Shown here: one piece after another, positions 1 through 7,877 of the stretch
Numbering within the stretch: the stretch's first letter is position 1
Layout: each line of letters starts with the position of its first letter
Assembly (NCBI GenBank): GCA_049315325.1
Contig: JBMOKJ010000005.1
Span: forward strand, 176,126-240,125
Direction of reading: 5' to 3'
Length of the DNA stretch: 64,000 nucleotides
Source of the DNA: CAXXIC01 sp049315325
Lineage (GTDB): Bacteria > Bacteroidota > Bacteroidia > Bacteroidales > UBA7332
Notes under the pieces: model-generated
What the model was told of the DNA's origin: nothing
Databases searched by the model: none
The model's input: the letters and a program-made list of their open reading frames with translations, nothing else
Made by a program: the position numbers and the translations under genes

Positions 1-464
1 TCAATCATATTTATGGGTTTAAGAATCAAGGGATTAACTATTTTACCATACAAGGGCTTTTAACCAACACCCTTTTTCTACAAGGGCTAGATTCATTGAG
101 TATGAATGACGTTGATGCTTTTCGTTGGGAAAAGACAGGTGCAGAGACTGAGCTCACCTCTAAACAACAGGAGTTCGCAAAATTTACCCTCGATAAAGAT
201 TTTCAACTAAAACGAACAACATTGGGGGACAATAGCGATCGACTGAATATGAAGTGGGAATATTCTGATTTTACTACAATTGCGAAATACATATTTCCAC
301 AACATTCGGACATTTATATCTCATCTCCAAGAAAGAAGGTCAGTGCATCTCTACAATTCGGCAGAATTGAGATTGGAAAACAATTTCAAGTTGATGCTCA
401 AATTCCTATTCGTTATTCAAGAGTCGATTTGACTGAAATTCTAAAAATATTTTCTGAGTTATGA
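1..464 (+). CDS. DUF4292 family protein, C-terminal part
   Basis: The 3' part of a gene that begins left of the window: its frame is open from base 3 and ends at the TGA at 462-464. A TTG at 96 is only an internal leucine codon. The visible 150 or so residues have the alternating polar and hydrophobic beta-strand pattern of the Bacteroidetes DUF4292 family, predicted lipoproteins with a LolA-like fold. The position directly before an EnvC/M23 gene is the usual one for this family. The stop overlaps the ATG of the next gene (ATGA), so the two are translationally coupled. The function is not established; a cell-envelope role is inferred from the neighbour. The N-terminus and any signal peptide cannot be seen here. 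Confidence 0.7.
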   Translation, partial: NHIYGFKNQGINYFTIQGLLTNTLFLQGLDSLSMNDVDAFRWEKTGAETELTSKQQEFAKFTLDKDFQLKRTTLGDNSDRLNMKWEYSDFTTIAKYIFPQHSDIYISSPRKKVSASLQFGRIEIGKQFQVDAQIPIRYSRVDLTEILKIFSEL

Positions 465-1876
465 GAATTCTTTTCCTGTTTATAATTTCAATTCTTTTTT
501 CTGCCTTAGCGATTGGACAAAACCCGAAGCTAAAAGATCTTGAACGAAAGCGAAAGGCAACTTTTGAGCAAATTTCGGCTATCAATAAAGAGCTGAGTGT
601 CAATAAAAAAACAGCAGTAAACTCTTTGAAGCGAATCAAGCTCATTGAAACGCAAATTGCTTCTCGTAAAAAGCTGATTCGGTTGTTGAATGATGAATTG
701 GAAGAGCTAGAAACTCAGATAAACAAACTTGAAAAAGAGATATTTCAACTTGAAATTGAGCTAAACCAGAAAAAAGAGGAATACGGAAAATCAGTGCAAT
801 TGATGTTCTTGAAGCGTTCGTCTTACGATCAATTGATGTTCGTTTTTTCAGCTAACTCTCTTTCACAGGCTTATCGAAGGACGCGTTATCTAAAAGAGTA
901 TGCTCATTGGAGCCGCCAAAAGGGAGAGGAGATTATGATTCAGCAAAAAGAGTTGAATGCTAAGAAAAATGAACTCCAGAAATCGAGGGCTGATAAGGTT
1001 ATGTTGGTGAAAATGCGAGAACAAGAGAGCGCAAAATTGCAATCAGAACAAAGCAAACAGAAAGTCGTAGTGAAAACGCTTGATAAGAAACGAGGAGAGT
1101 TGCAAACTTCGCTCGCTAAGCAGAAAAAACAAGCACAGGTACTAGATCAACAGATTCAACGAATTATACAAGAAGAGATTCGAAAGGCGCAAGCGGAAGC
1201 ACGTAGAGCGCAAGAAGAAGAGGAGCGTAAGCAACAACTTGATGCTGCAGAATCAGCTCGAAAAAAAGAAGCAGAGGCTGTTAGAAAGAAAGAGGCTGAA
1301 TCGACAACTAAAACAAAAACACCAAAATCAGAAAATACCAAGCCAACGCCAAAAGTCGTTGAACCAACTCCTCAACCTATTGCAGTAGCACCTGCACGCA
1401 CGCGTAAGGCTGATACTCAGGGTGGGTATGCAATGACTAAAGAGGAGAAAAATCTGTCGGACGATTTGTCTAAAAACAGAGGCTCACTTCCGATTCCTAT
1501 TACAGGTCGCTTCCGGATTGTGGGTCACTTTGGTCAACAACAGCATGAGAATTTGAAATACGTTGTGACCAACAATAATGGTGTGGATATTCAAGGTGAT
1601 CCTGGCGCTGATGCTCGAGCTGTATTTGGGGGAGTGGTTTCTAAGGTTTTTGCGGTGCCAGGTTATAATAGTTCAGTCATCGTTCGACACGGTAATTTCT
1701 TGACCGTTTATTCAAATCTAAGTCGAGTTTATGTCAGTGCTGGCGATCGGATCTCTACTCGCCAAACTTTGGGAAAAGTTTATTCAGACCCAGACTACGA
1801 CAATCAAACAATTTTGCACTTTCAAATTTGGAAAGAGACTTCAAAACAGAATCCTGAATCTTGGATAAATTTCTAA
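461..1876 (+). CDS. EnvC-like murein hydrolase activator (coiled coil plus degenerate LytM/M23 domain)
   Basis: 471 aa. A signal peptide (first 19 or so residues, ending ALAIGQ) is followed by a long Lys/Glu/Gln-rich coiled coil (about 25-275), a low-complexity Lys/Pro/Thr linker and a C-terminal LytM (M23) domain from about 340. This is the EnvC architecture: periplasmic proteins that activate amidases to split septal peptidoglycan. Two zinc-ligand positions look lost. The usual HxxxD motif reads NNNGVD, with Asp kept but His replaced, and the final HxH reads ILHF, with only the second His. It is therefore probably an activator rather than an enzyme, as known for EnvC. The start overlaps the preceding DUF4292 stop by 4 bases, so the genes form an operon. 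Confidence 0.88.
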   Translation: MRILFLFIISILFSALAIGQNPKLKDLERKRKATFEQISAINKELSVNKKTAVNSLKRIKLIETQIASRKKLIRLLNDELEELETQINKLEKEIFQLEIELNQKKEEYGKSVQLMFLKRSSYDQLMFVFSANSLSQAYRRTRYLKEYAHWSRQKGEEIMIQQKELNAKKNELQKSRADKVMLVKMREQESAKLQSEQSKQKVVVKTLDKKRGELQTSLAKQKKQAQVLDQQIQRIIQEEIRKAQAEARRAQEEEERKQQLDAAESARKKEAEAVRKKEAESTTKTKTPKSENTKPTPKVVEPTPQPIAVAPARTRKADTQGGYAMTKEEKNLSDDLSKNRGSLPIPITGRFRIVGHFGQQQHENLKYVVTNNNGVDIQGDPGADARAVFGGVVSKVFAVPGYNSSVIVRHGNFLTVYSNLSRVYVSAGDRISTRQTLGKVYSDPDYDNQTILHFQIWKETSKQNPESWINF

Positions 1877-2041
1877 TATTTAGTAGTTAAAGTGTTCTTT
1901 TAGCCTCTTTTGAGTGAGCTGAAAGCATCTCTTAACTTAATTTTAAATATGTTTTAGATTTATTTAGTGGTTTGAAGTTAAAATTTTCAAATATTACGGA
2001 AATTAGAAGGCTGATAGTAAATATTTTATTTTTATTTGAAT

Positions 2042-2049
2042 TATCTTTG
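2042..2049 (+). promoter_or_regulatory. -7 promoter element TATCTTTG for the LruC lipoprotein gene
   Basis: Matches the Bacteroidetes -7 consensus TAnnTTTG. It places transcription start near 2055 and leaves a leader of about 110 bases before the ATG at 2165. That rules out the longer reading frame start at 2036, which would lie upstream of the transcript. No clear TTTG lies 19-21 bases upstream. The rest of 1877-2164 is AT-rich and shows no gene. Confidence 0.5.
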
Positions 2050-2164
2050 CGCTCTGTTAAAGTATTGTTTTGAACAATTCTTAATAAGGAATTGTTTTAT
2101 AGGCAAGAAATCTCAATTACACACATTACACAGTCAATTTAATTTAATTTTTAACTTACACATT

Positions 2165-4327
2165 ATGAAAGCAAAAGCTCAATTGCTTACTAAATGGTCT
2201 GTATATATCGCTCTCTTTTCTCTTTTAACTTTTGCTTGTACAAGCGAATTTTCCACTCAAAAGAAGAACGATATTCGAAGCAATACAGCCTTTAATTATT
2301 CCAACTCATCTGAGGTTACTATCGATTTGTCATTGAAAGGTATGGATGCTAATCCGATGAAAGGTATTAATATTGAAGTTTACTCAGCTAATCCTTTTGA
2401 AAAAGGAACAACCCGAATCAAAAGTAATGCAACTCTTTGTTTTAAGGGGATGACAAATGAACAAGGAAATTTCTCTAGTTCATTTACTTTCCCTAAATCG
2501 TTAGATAGCATTTATGTTCGTGTTTTGGCTCCATCGTATAATCAGTTGAATGTTTTTGCCAAAAACTCATTGGTTTCAAAAACATTGTTTCCTATTGGTT
2601 ATGGAGTGAAGGCTTCTTTACGCTCTGCAATGGGAGCTACAGACCCAATGCTATATGACAAAAGTACAACTCGTCTACCAACAGCCGCTGACTTATGGGT
2701 TTTAGGTACTTACAACAGAACGAATGGTTTGCCAAATTTCTTGACAACCAACGAACCTATCCCATCTGATTTGTTGGCGCGTATTAATCGTGCACTTCCA
2801 GAAGGAAATGGTAACCCTGCCACATTTCTGCCTGTTACTAAACCGCAGTGGTTTGTAAACAATGGTGTAACCAACATTAATATTGTGGCAGAAGCTCATG
2901 TATGGTTGACTTTCTTAGGTGAAGGCGCTGGAGTTAATAATACTCTTGGATACTTCTACTATCCAACAAATAATCCTCCGAGAACAGCTGCTGAAATTTC
3001 GAAGCGCATCATTATTTTCCCAAATTCATCTGCTGCTGGAAGTGGTGGTGCTTTGGTGCCGGGTAATACAGTGACTTTGAAATTCTACGATACTGCAACT
3101 TCGACTTGGAAAGAAACTTTCCCTCCAGGTTACACCGTTAGCTGGTATTTGGCTACAAATGGTTGGGTTGATAACTCACAATACGGAAATTTGCTTGTAA
3201 ACAATACAGTGAATCAGTATTCTTTGGATTACCTTAACAACGGTGGCAAAGAACAAACAATAATGCTTTATGATTCTGAATACCAGCGTTTGATTCTCGG
3301 TATCGAAGATCTTTCTTGTGCCGATGTATCAGGTCCAGGCAGATATCCTTCTGATCAGGATTTCAACGATGTGATGTACATTATACATACAGACCCTGTA
3401 AATGCTGTTGACTTACCTAAATTCAATAAGTTAACTGATTTGGATGATAATGATGGAGATGGTGTTCCAAATCAAAACGATGATTATCCGAACGATCCTG
3501 AACGTGCTTACAACAACTATTATCCAAATGCATCGACCTATGGTTCTCTTGCATTCGAAGATAATTGGCCAAACAAGGGAGATTATGATTTTAACGATTT
3601 AGTGTTGGATTATCGCATTATGTATGTGACCAATTCTGCTGGAACCGTGAAAGATGTTGTGCCAACCATTCGTGTAAGAGCAATTGGAGCACAATATCGT
3701 AATGCTTTTGCTTTCGAAATTAATGGTGATCCATCGAATGTCCAATCAGTCTCTGAGACTTATGCAGGTCCTGGTTCACTTTTAAATGGTCTGTTTAGTT
3801 TGAATGCCAATGGAACCGAACGTGGCCAATCTAAAATTGTTGTTCCATACTTCGATAACGCATATACGCCTTTTGGCCCACTGGTTTCTGGCTATATGAA
3901 TACCGTGAATGGAACAAGCTATATTTATCCATTGCAGATTACAAAACGAATCACGTTTGTAAATCCTGTGACGGTTGCATCTCTGGGTGCATTGCCTTAC
4001 AATCCGTTCCTTGTTGTGAATCAAGATAGAGGAAGAGAAGTGCATAAGGCTGGAAATACACCAACAAACTTAGCAAATAGAAGTCTATTCATGACGTTTG
4101 AAGATATGACTAATCAGACCAATCAGTGGTATGTGGGTAGTCAAAACTATCCATGGGTGATAGATACTCCTATTCCATTCGAGTATCCTGCTGAAGGTAA
4201 TCGTATCGAATCAGCTTATCTGAAAGTAAACGATTGGGTAACTTCACAAGGTGCTTCTTGCTCCGATTGGTATTCGAACACTGCATCAGGTTATCGTAAT
4301 TCAGGTTTGATTTATCGAAACAACTAA
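2165..4327 (+). CDS. LruC domain-containing lipoprotein
   Basis: 720 aa from the ATG at 2165. The frame is open further up, but the promoter and the signal sequence favour this start. A lipoprotein-type signal ends at Cys25 (LLTFAC). The C-terminal half carries the LruC signature: paired Asp/Asn motifs (YPSDQDFNDVMY near residue 393 and DYDFNDLVLDY near 473) separated by an Asp-rich, thrombospondin-type-3-like calcium loop (DNDGDGVPNQNDD near 425). The N-terminal part resembles an Ig-like or carboxypeptidase-regulatory fold. Such proteins are exported and probably exposed at the outer surface; the molecular role is unknown. The gene is monocistronic, with its own promoter and a strong terminator. 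The calcium-binding function is inferred from the motif. Confidence 0.82.
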   Translation: MKAKAQLLTKWSVYIALFSLLTFACTSEFSTQKKNDIRSNTAFNYSNSSEVTIDLSLKGMDANPMKGINIEVYSANPFEKGTTRIKSNATLCFKGMTNEQGNFSSSFTFPKSLDSIYVRVLAPSYNQLNVFAKNSLVSKTLFPIGYGVKASLRSAMGATDPMLYDKSTTRLPTAADLWVLGTYNRTNGLPNFLTTNEPIPSDLLARINRALPEGNGNPATFLPVTKPQWFVNNGVTNINIVAEAHVWLTFLGEGAGVNNTLGYFYYPTNNPPRTAAEISKRIIIFPNSSAAGSGGALVPGNTVTLKFYDTATSTWKETFPPGYTVSWYLATNGWVDNSQYGNLLVNNTVNQYSLDYLNNGGKEQTIMLYDSEYQRLILGIEDLSCADVSGPGRYPSDQDFNDVMYIIHTDPVNAVDLPKFNKLTDLDDNDGDGVPNQNDDYPNDPERAYNNYYPNASTYGSLAFEDNWPNKGDYDFNDLVLDYRIMYVTNSAGTVKDVVPTIRVRAIGAQYRNAFAFEINGDPSNVQSVSETYAGPGSLLNGLFSLNANGTERGQSKIVVPYFDNAYTPFGPLVSGYMNTVNGTSYIYPLQITKRITFVNPVTVASLGALPYNPFLVVNQDRGREVHKAGNTPTNLANRSLFMTFEDMTNQTNQWYVGSQNYPWVIDTPIPFEYPAEGNRIESAYLKVNDWVTSQGASCSDWYSNTASGYRNSGLIYRNN

Positions 4328-4348
4328 TTATACTAAAAATAGATCGGA

Positions 4349-4379
4349 AGGCTATCGAGAAATCGGTAGCCTTTTTTTT
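4349..4379 (+). terminator. Rho-independent terminator after the LruC gene
   Basis: A 10-bp stem (AGGCTATCGA / TCGGTAGCCT, one G-T wobble) closes a GAAA tetraloop and is followed by eight T (4372-4379). Confidence 0.9.
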
Positions 4380-4432
4380 GTGCGTGAGATCAAAATTATA
4401 CCATTCATAGTTTAAATGTTGGGATAAAGCAT

Positions 4433-4440
4433 TATTTTTG
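4433..4440 (+). promoter_or_regulatory. -7 promoter element TATTTTTG before the DUF4301 gene
   Basis: Fits TAnnTTTG and lies about 80 bases before the ATG at 4520, just downstream of the previous terminator. A matching -33 TTTG at the right distance is not evident. Confidence 0.4.
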
Positions 4441-4519
4441 CTTTGAATGAAAATGAGCCATATCAAATTTGAATTTTCATTTTCAAAAGAGCTAAATAAC
4501 CCAAAAATAGTGTAGTATT

Positions 4520-6040
4520 ATGTTGAATTCAAAGGATTTGGATCAGATTCAGAAAAAAGGTATTTCTGAATCGCAAATTGAACAGCAGTTGCAAAGTTTT
4601 AAAAGCGGTTTTCCGTTTTTACCTATCGAAGCAGCAGCCTCGGTCGAAAAAGGTGTAATAAAGGTTGATACCAGTCAAGTGACTCAGTTTTCTGAGGCTT
4701 GGAACTCTTATTTGCAAGCCGATCATACGATCATGAAGTTTGTACCAGCTTCAGGTGCAGCAAGTCGAATGTTCAAAGATCTGTTTGAATTTACAGAAGC
4801 GGCATACGAGGTTCCAACCACTTCATTCGAGAAGAAGTTTTTCGATCAACTCGAAGATTTTGCTTTTTTAGCCGACTTGAATGCTGCTTGCGTTAAACTT
4901 ACGGGGTTAGACGCAGTTGCTCTTCGCAATTCAGGACGGTATAAAGAGGTGGTGAATGCCCTTTTGTCTGCCAATGGGTTGAACTATGGTAGTTTGCCGA
5001 AAGGATTGCTCGAGTTTCATGCGAGTGAAAACGGGGCGCGAACTCCAATGGAAGAACATTTGGTGGAAGGTGCGCTTTATGCAGCAAATAAGAAGAACGA
5101 GGTGAAAGTTCATTTTACCGTATCGCCAGAGCATCGACCACTTTTTGAAAAACTGGTGGCTGAAAAAAGTGCATCATTTGCTGCAAAATTTGGCGTTAAA
5201 TACGAGGTTGGCTTTTCTGAACAAAAACCGTCGACCGACACCATTGCTGCTGACGAGCACAACGAGCCGTTCAGAGACAAAGATTCGCTCTTGTTCCGTC
5301 CGGGTGGTCACGGAGCTCTAATTGAGAATTTGAACGATATTTCGGCGGACGTTATCTTTGTGAAGAATATTGACAATGTGGTGCCCGATAATTTCAAAGA
5401 GGCAACAGTGATTTACAAAAAGGTGATAGCAGGAGTTTTGGTCTCCATTCAAGAGCGGATTCACACCTACCTAAAACTGATTGATAGCGGTAAATACACA
5501 AACGCCGAATTGGTTGAAATGATTCATTTCCTGCAGAATGAGTTGTGTATTCGCAATAAAGAGATTAAGTCGCTCGAGGATTCTGAATTGGCGATTTACC
5601 TAAAACACAAACTCAACAGACCGATTCGTGTGTGTGGCATGGTGCGCAATGTTGGAGAGCCAGGCGGTGGGCCATTTATTACGCAAAACAGCGATGGTAC
5701 GTGGTCGTTGCAGATTCTCGAGAGCTCGCAAATTGACCTTTCGAAACCTGAGATGAAAGAGTTATTGAATAGCTCCACACACTTCAACCCTGTGGATTTG
5801 GTGTGTGCGGTGAAAGACTACAAAGGCAACAAATTTGATTTGACCAAGTTCGTGGATAAAAACACAGGCTTTATTTCTCTGAAATCAAAGAGTGGTAAAG
5901 AACTTAAAGCATTAGAACTGCCGGGTCTTTGGAATGGCGCCATGTCTGACTGGAACACCATCTTTGTGGAAGTGCCCATCGAAACATTCAACCCAGTGAA
6001 GACTGTTAACGACTTGCTACGCAAAGAGCATCAGGCATAA
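4520..6040 (+). CDS. DUF4301 family protein
   Basis: 506 aa, soluble, with no signal peptide. It is recognisable as DUF4301, a Bacteroidetes family of about 500 residues. The segment FVPASGAASRMFKDLFEF (about 73-90) resembles the glycine-rich nucleotide-binding loop of sugar-nucleotide transferases, and the FRPGGHGALIENL segment (about 262-274) resembles a substrate loop of the same fold. A nucleotidyltransferase-like activity is therefore inferred, not shown. It has its own promoter and terminator, so it is a single-gene unit. The ATG at 4520 agrees with the usual family N-terminus. Confidence 0.85.
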   Translation: MLNSKDLDQIQKKGISESQIEQQLQSFKSGFPFLPIEAAASVEKGVIKVDTSQVTQFSEAWNSYLQADHTIMKFVPASGAASRMFKDLFEFTEAAYEVPTTSFEKKFFDQLEDFAFLADLNAACVKLTGLDAVALRNSGRYKEVVNALLSANGLNYGSLPKGLLEFHASENGARTPMEEHLVEGALYAANKKNEVKVHFTVSPEHRPLFEKLVAEKSASFAAKFGVKYEVGFSEQKPSTDTIAADEHNEPFRDKDSLLFRPGGHGALIENLNDISADVIFVKNIDNVVPDNFKEATVIYKKVIAGVLVSIQERIHTYLKLIDSGKYTNAELVEMIHFLQNELCIRNKEIKSLEDSELAIYLKHKLNRPIRVCGMVRNVGEPGGGPFITQNSDGTWSLQILESSQIDLSKPEMKELLNSSTHFNPVDLVCAVKDYKGNKFDLTKFVDKNTGFISLKSKSGKELKALELPGLWNGAMSDWNTIFVEVPIETFNPVKTVNDLLRKEHQA

Positions 6041-6056
6041 CAATTTGACTACAAAA

Positions 6057-6088
6057 GGATGCGTTCATGATGAGCGCATCCTTTTTTT
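6057..6088 (+). terminator. Rho-independent terminator after DUF4301
   Basis: An 11-bp stem starting GGATGCG and ending CGCATCC (one wobble) with a 3-base loop, followed by seven T at 6082-6088. Confidence 0.9.
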
Positions 6089-6173
6089 GCACAATGGCGG
6101 CAGCGTTAATGCTTAACTAAAATATACGAGTATCAACCGTGCGTTGAAACTGGCCTGCACCGCGTCCATTAGA

Positions 6174-6446
6174 GACTCTGAGCCACTCTGGAGTGTGACG
6201 CTCTCACTCCAAAGTGACTCAGACACTCTCCCGACTGACTACGGCACCCACAGGAGTGACTCGCTGCCTCTTCGGAGTGGCTACGAGACACTCTCGACTG
6301 ACTCGGAGTCACTCTCGACTGGCAAAAAGAATCTTCAGATAGGCTCAGAGTCACTCTCGACCGACTAAAACACACTTCGGAGTGAGTCGGAGACACTCCC
6401 GACAGGCAAACAGACACAATGGAGTGAATCGAAGAGACTCCAGACA
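6174..6446 (+). repeat. Degenerate 21-bp tandem repeat array, about 13 units
   Basis: From 6174 every 21 bases begin with GAC, GGC, GAG or a relative, and end in ACT, AGT or ACA, with an inner CACTCTC or CACTCCC. Read in the frame starting at 6144 it gives heptads of the type D-S-E-S-L-S-T (units include DSEPLWS, DSDTLPT, GYETLST, DSESLST, ESETLPT). A stop at 6366 breaks the frame but not the 21-bp period, so the array is not an intact gene. Units differ from one another at many sites, so it is old or was shuffled. It lies between the DUF4301 terminator and the promoter at 6470. The remaining bases of 6089-6565 show no gene. Confidence 0.75.
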
Positions 6447-6469
6447 GACCGAGGAATCTGATAATTTAG

Positions 6470-6477
6470 TATTTTTG
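6470..6477 (+). promoter_or_regulatory. -7 promoter element TATTTTTG downstream of the repeat array
   Basis: Matches TAnnTTTG and points toward the small membrane-protein gene near 6566. It would give a transcript starting near 6483. No good -33 element was seen. Confidence 0.35.
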
Positions 6478-6556
6478 CTGAAGAATAACAGAGACCATCA
6501 TCGGAAATGACGAAGTCTTTCAACTTCTAAAGCTGTTACAAACTGCTTAAATAATA

Positions 6557-6580
6557 GGCACGAGTTTGCAAACTCGCGCC
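6557..6580. repeat. REP-like palindrome centred on TTTGCAAA
   Basis: 24 bases, GGC-a-CGAGTTT-GC-AAACTCG-c-GCC, self-complementary except for one mismatched pair. It resembles the palindromes at 7703 and 46444, and the variant at 7286. The TTG at 6566 sometimes read as a start codon lies inside it. Confidence 0.7.
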
Positions 6581-6994
6581 AGTAGGAAATTAAAGCGCAT
6601 AATAAGCAATGAAAATTCTAGATTTTTATTTTTCTATTTGGTTAGATTTTTTGATGTAACAGACCCTAAATCTAATAAATTTAAATCTCATATTGATCAA
6701 GCAGCTTACGTTTTAACCACATGCTCTATACTTTGGGCTGTTTGTATAGATGAGGTTGTAGAATTTGTATTATTTGATACGTTCAAATCTAAAATACCTA
6801 ATCTTGTATTTGTTGGTATAGGTATAGTTTTGTATTTTTCCTATCGATATATTTATATTAGGCATCAAAGATTTAATCTAATATTGGAAAAGAAATTACC
6901 GTTATTTCAAATGCCTGATAAAATGGGTAGATTTATTACAATTGTAATAGTTTTTATTCCAATAATTGCACTAATATATTGTGTGATATTGTGA
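6566..6994 (+). CDS. Small hypothetical membrane protein, start uncertain
   Basis: Up to 142 aa with three hydrophobic segments (around residues 46-66, 74-92 and 121-142). No known family is recognised. The layout (short aromatic N-terminus FLFFYLVRFF, two membrane helices, then a Tyr/Arg-rich YFSYRYIYIRHQRF turn and a last helix) parallels the paired proteins at 46561 and 47061, where the corresponding stretches are FLYYCLYRMF and YFICKYYFLKKEN. No ATG lies in this frame upstream of the conserved part. The only start is a TTG at 6566 within a palindrome. An ATG at 6609 with a plausible spacing is in another frame and opens only about 16 codons, so the 5' end may have suffered a small indel. 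Confidence 0.5.
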   Translation: MQTRASRKLKRIISNENSRFLFFYLVRFFDVTDPKSNKFKSHIDQAAYVLTTCSILWAVCIDEVVEFVLFDTFKSKIPNLVFVGIGIVLYFSYRYIYIRHQRFNLILEKKLPLFQMPDKMGRFITIVIVFIPIIALIYCVIL

Positions 6995-7087
6995 TGTTAC
7001 GGTAGTTGGATAAGTGTCAGATTTGGCGGTACTCTGCTTCGCTAGAGCATTGCAGATAGGTTTAAGATAAATTTGCCGGAACATCAA

Positions 7088-7122
7088 AGAGGCTTCAATC
7101 GATAAATCCGATTGAAGCCTCT
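7088..7122. repeat. Hairpin, first copy of the AGAGGCTTCAATCG stem
   Basis: A perfect 14-bp stem AGAGGCTTCAATCG / CGATTGAAGCCTCT with a 7-base loop. The same stem occurs at 8053-8087. A further hairpin CTACGG/CCGTAG follows at 7129-7148. It could terminate transcription from the gene ending at 6994, although no long T run follows. 6995-7360 holds no gene. Confidence 0.7.
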
Positions 7123-7163
7123 TCGTCGCTACGGATATGAAGCCGTAGAAAGATGATGTTTGT

Positions 7164-7186
7164 TGGCGGGATCTGTGCTCCCGCCA
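7164..7186. repeat. Palindrome TGGCGGGA / TCCCGCCA
   Basis: An 8-bp perfect inverted repeat with a 7-base loop, part of the cluster of palindromes between 7088 and 7309. Confidence 0.6.
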
Positions 7187-7233
7187 TTCTTTATATTATG
7201 AGCATTTGTAATGCGACAGGTAGGTTTGTAATG

Positions 7234-7309
7234 CGAAAAAATAGATATATTTGTTGTCGGAACACAGTTCCTGGTAATACTTAAAGGGGACGGAATGCAA
7301 TTCCGCCCC
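7234..7309 (+). repeat. Dispersed leader repeat, copy A: promoter box plus palindromes
   Basis: Bases 7234-7285 match 46391-46441 at most positions: both read CGAAAAA, then ATATATTTGT, GTCGGAAC, CAGTTCCT and AATACT. The shared part holds a -7 box TATATTTG (7246-7253) and the mini-palindrome GGAAC-aca-GTTCC. It is followed by a hairpin (7286-7309, GGGG-a-CGGAAT / ATTCCG-CCCC), just as copy B is followed by a hairpin. Two direct repeats TTTGTAATGCGA (7206 and 7225) lie just upstream. It sits about 50 bases before the gene at 7361. Confidence 0.6.
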
Positions 7310-7360
7310 GACGGTCGCATGGTATGAATGGTGTAAAATGGATTTGCAAATTTTGAGAAT

Positions 7361-7693
7361 ATGACAAAGATTAAATTGACGAAACTTTGGCTGGTATTGG
7401 TTTTTGTTCTAATTATTGGATATCTTTATATTAATAGTAGTATTATTACTGGTAAGTTTTATCGAAATGATATTCAATCAATAATCGTTGATTCAAGCGA
7501 TTGGCAGAAAAGGACAATTGAATACTATACTAAAGATGGTTATCAAGTAGATGCCGTGATAGGTTTGGGTATTAATTGTGATATCCATGTTGGCGATTCA
7601 ATATCAAAGCAAGCAAATACAGATTCATTTTGTATATATCGAAAAAATAAAACTGGAAAATACGAATTAAACCATAGATATTGCAATAAATAA
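7361..7693 (+). CDS. Small hypothetical protein with N-terminal membrane anchor
   Basis: 110 aa. Residues 9-26 form one hydrophobic segment (LWLVLVFVLIIGYLYI), followed by about 80 polar residues with a likely beta-rich domain, including GLGINCDIHVGDSI and a C-terminal YELNHRYCNK. Two or three cysteines lie in what would be the periplasmic part. No family is recognised. The gene is flanked by REP-like palindromes (7286-7309 upstream, 7703-7725 downstream) and preceded by a leader repeat also found before the gene at 46561. The ATG start has a plausible AT-rich context. AT content is higher than in neighbouring core genes, which is consistent with accessory DNA. Confidence 0.6.
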   Translation: MTKIKLTKLWLVLVFVLIIGYLYINSSIITGKFYRNDIQSIIVDSSDWQKRTIEYYTKDGYQVDAVIGLGINCDIHVGDSISKQANTDSFCIYRKNKTGKYELNHRYCNK

Positions 7694-7702
7694 CCTCCAA
7701 TT

Positions 7703-7725
7703 GGTGCGAGTTTGTAACTCGTGCC
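7703..7725. repeat. REP-like palindrome GGTGCGAGTT / AACTCGTGCC
   Basis: A 10-bp stem with two G-T wobbles and a TGT loop, directly after the gene ending at 7693. It is closely related to the palindrome at 6557, with a weaker relative at 7831-7851. The rest of 7694-7877 has no gene. Confidence 0.65.
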
Positions 7726-7877
7726 TTTTACTAAATCAGTCGGTTTCCGATAGTCATAGGGATATATATTTGCGAAGCAAAAAGGGAAGTTTGTAATTTG
7801 ATAGCAGTTAAAGACCACTTAAAAAAGAGATACGAGTTGTAAACTTGTGCCAGAAGTGTGCAAAATTGTGATAAGTA

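Noticed and set aside
6144..6368. 74-codon plus-strand frame across the repeat array
   Set aside because: It is created by the 21-bp period, which is a multiple of three; the repeat continues past its stop, and there is no signal peptide or family likeness.
6169..6417. 82-codon minus-strand frame across the same array
   Set aside because: Same cause; the Ser/Arg-rich translation is the mirror of the repeat.
6174..6446. CRISPR array
   Set aside because: Units are contiguous 21-mers without unique spacers, and there are no cas genes in the window.
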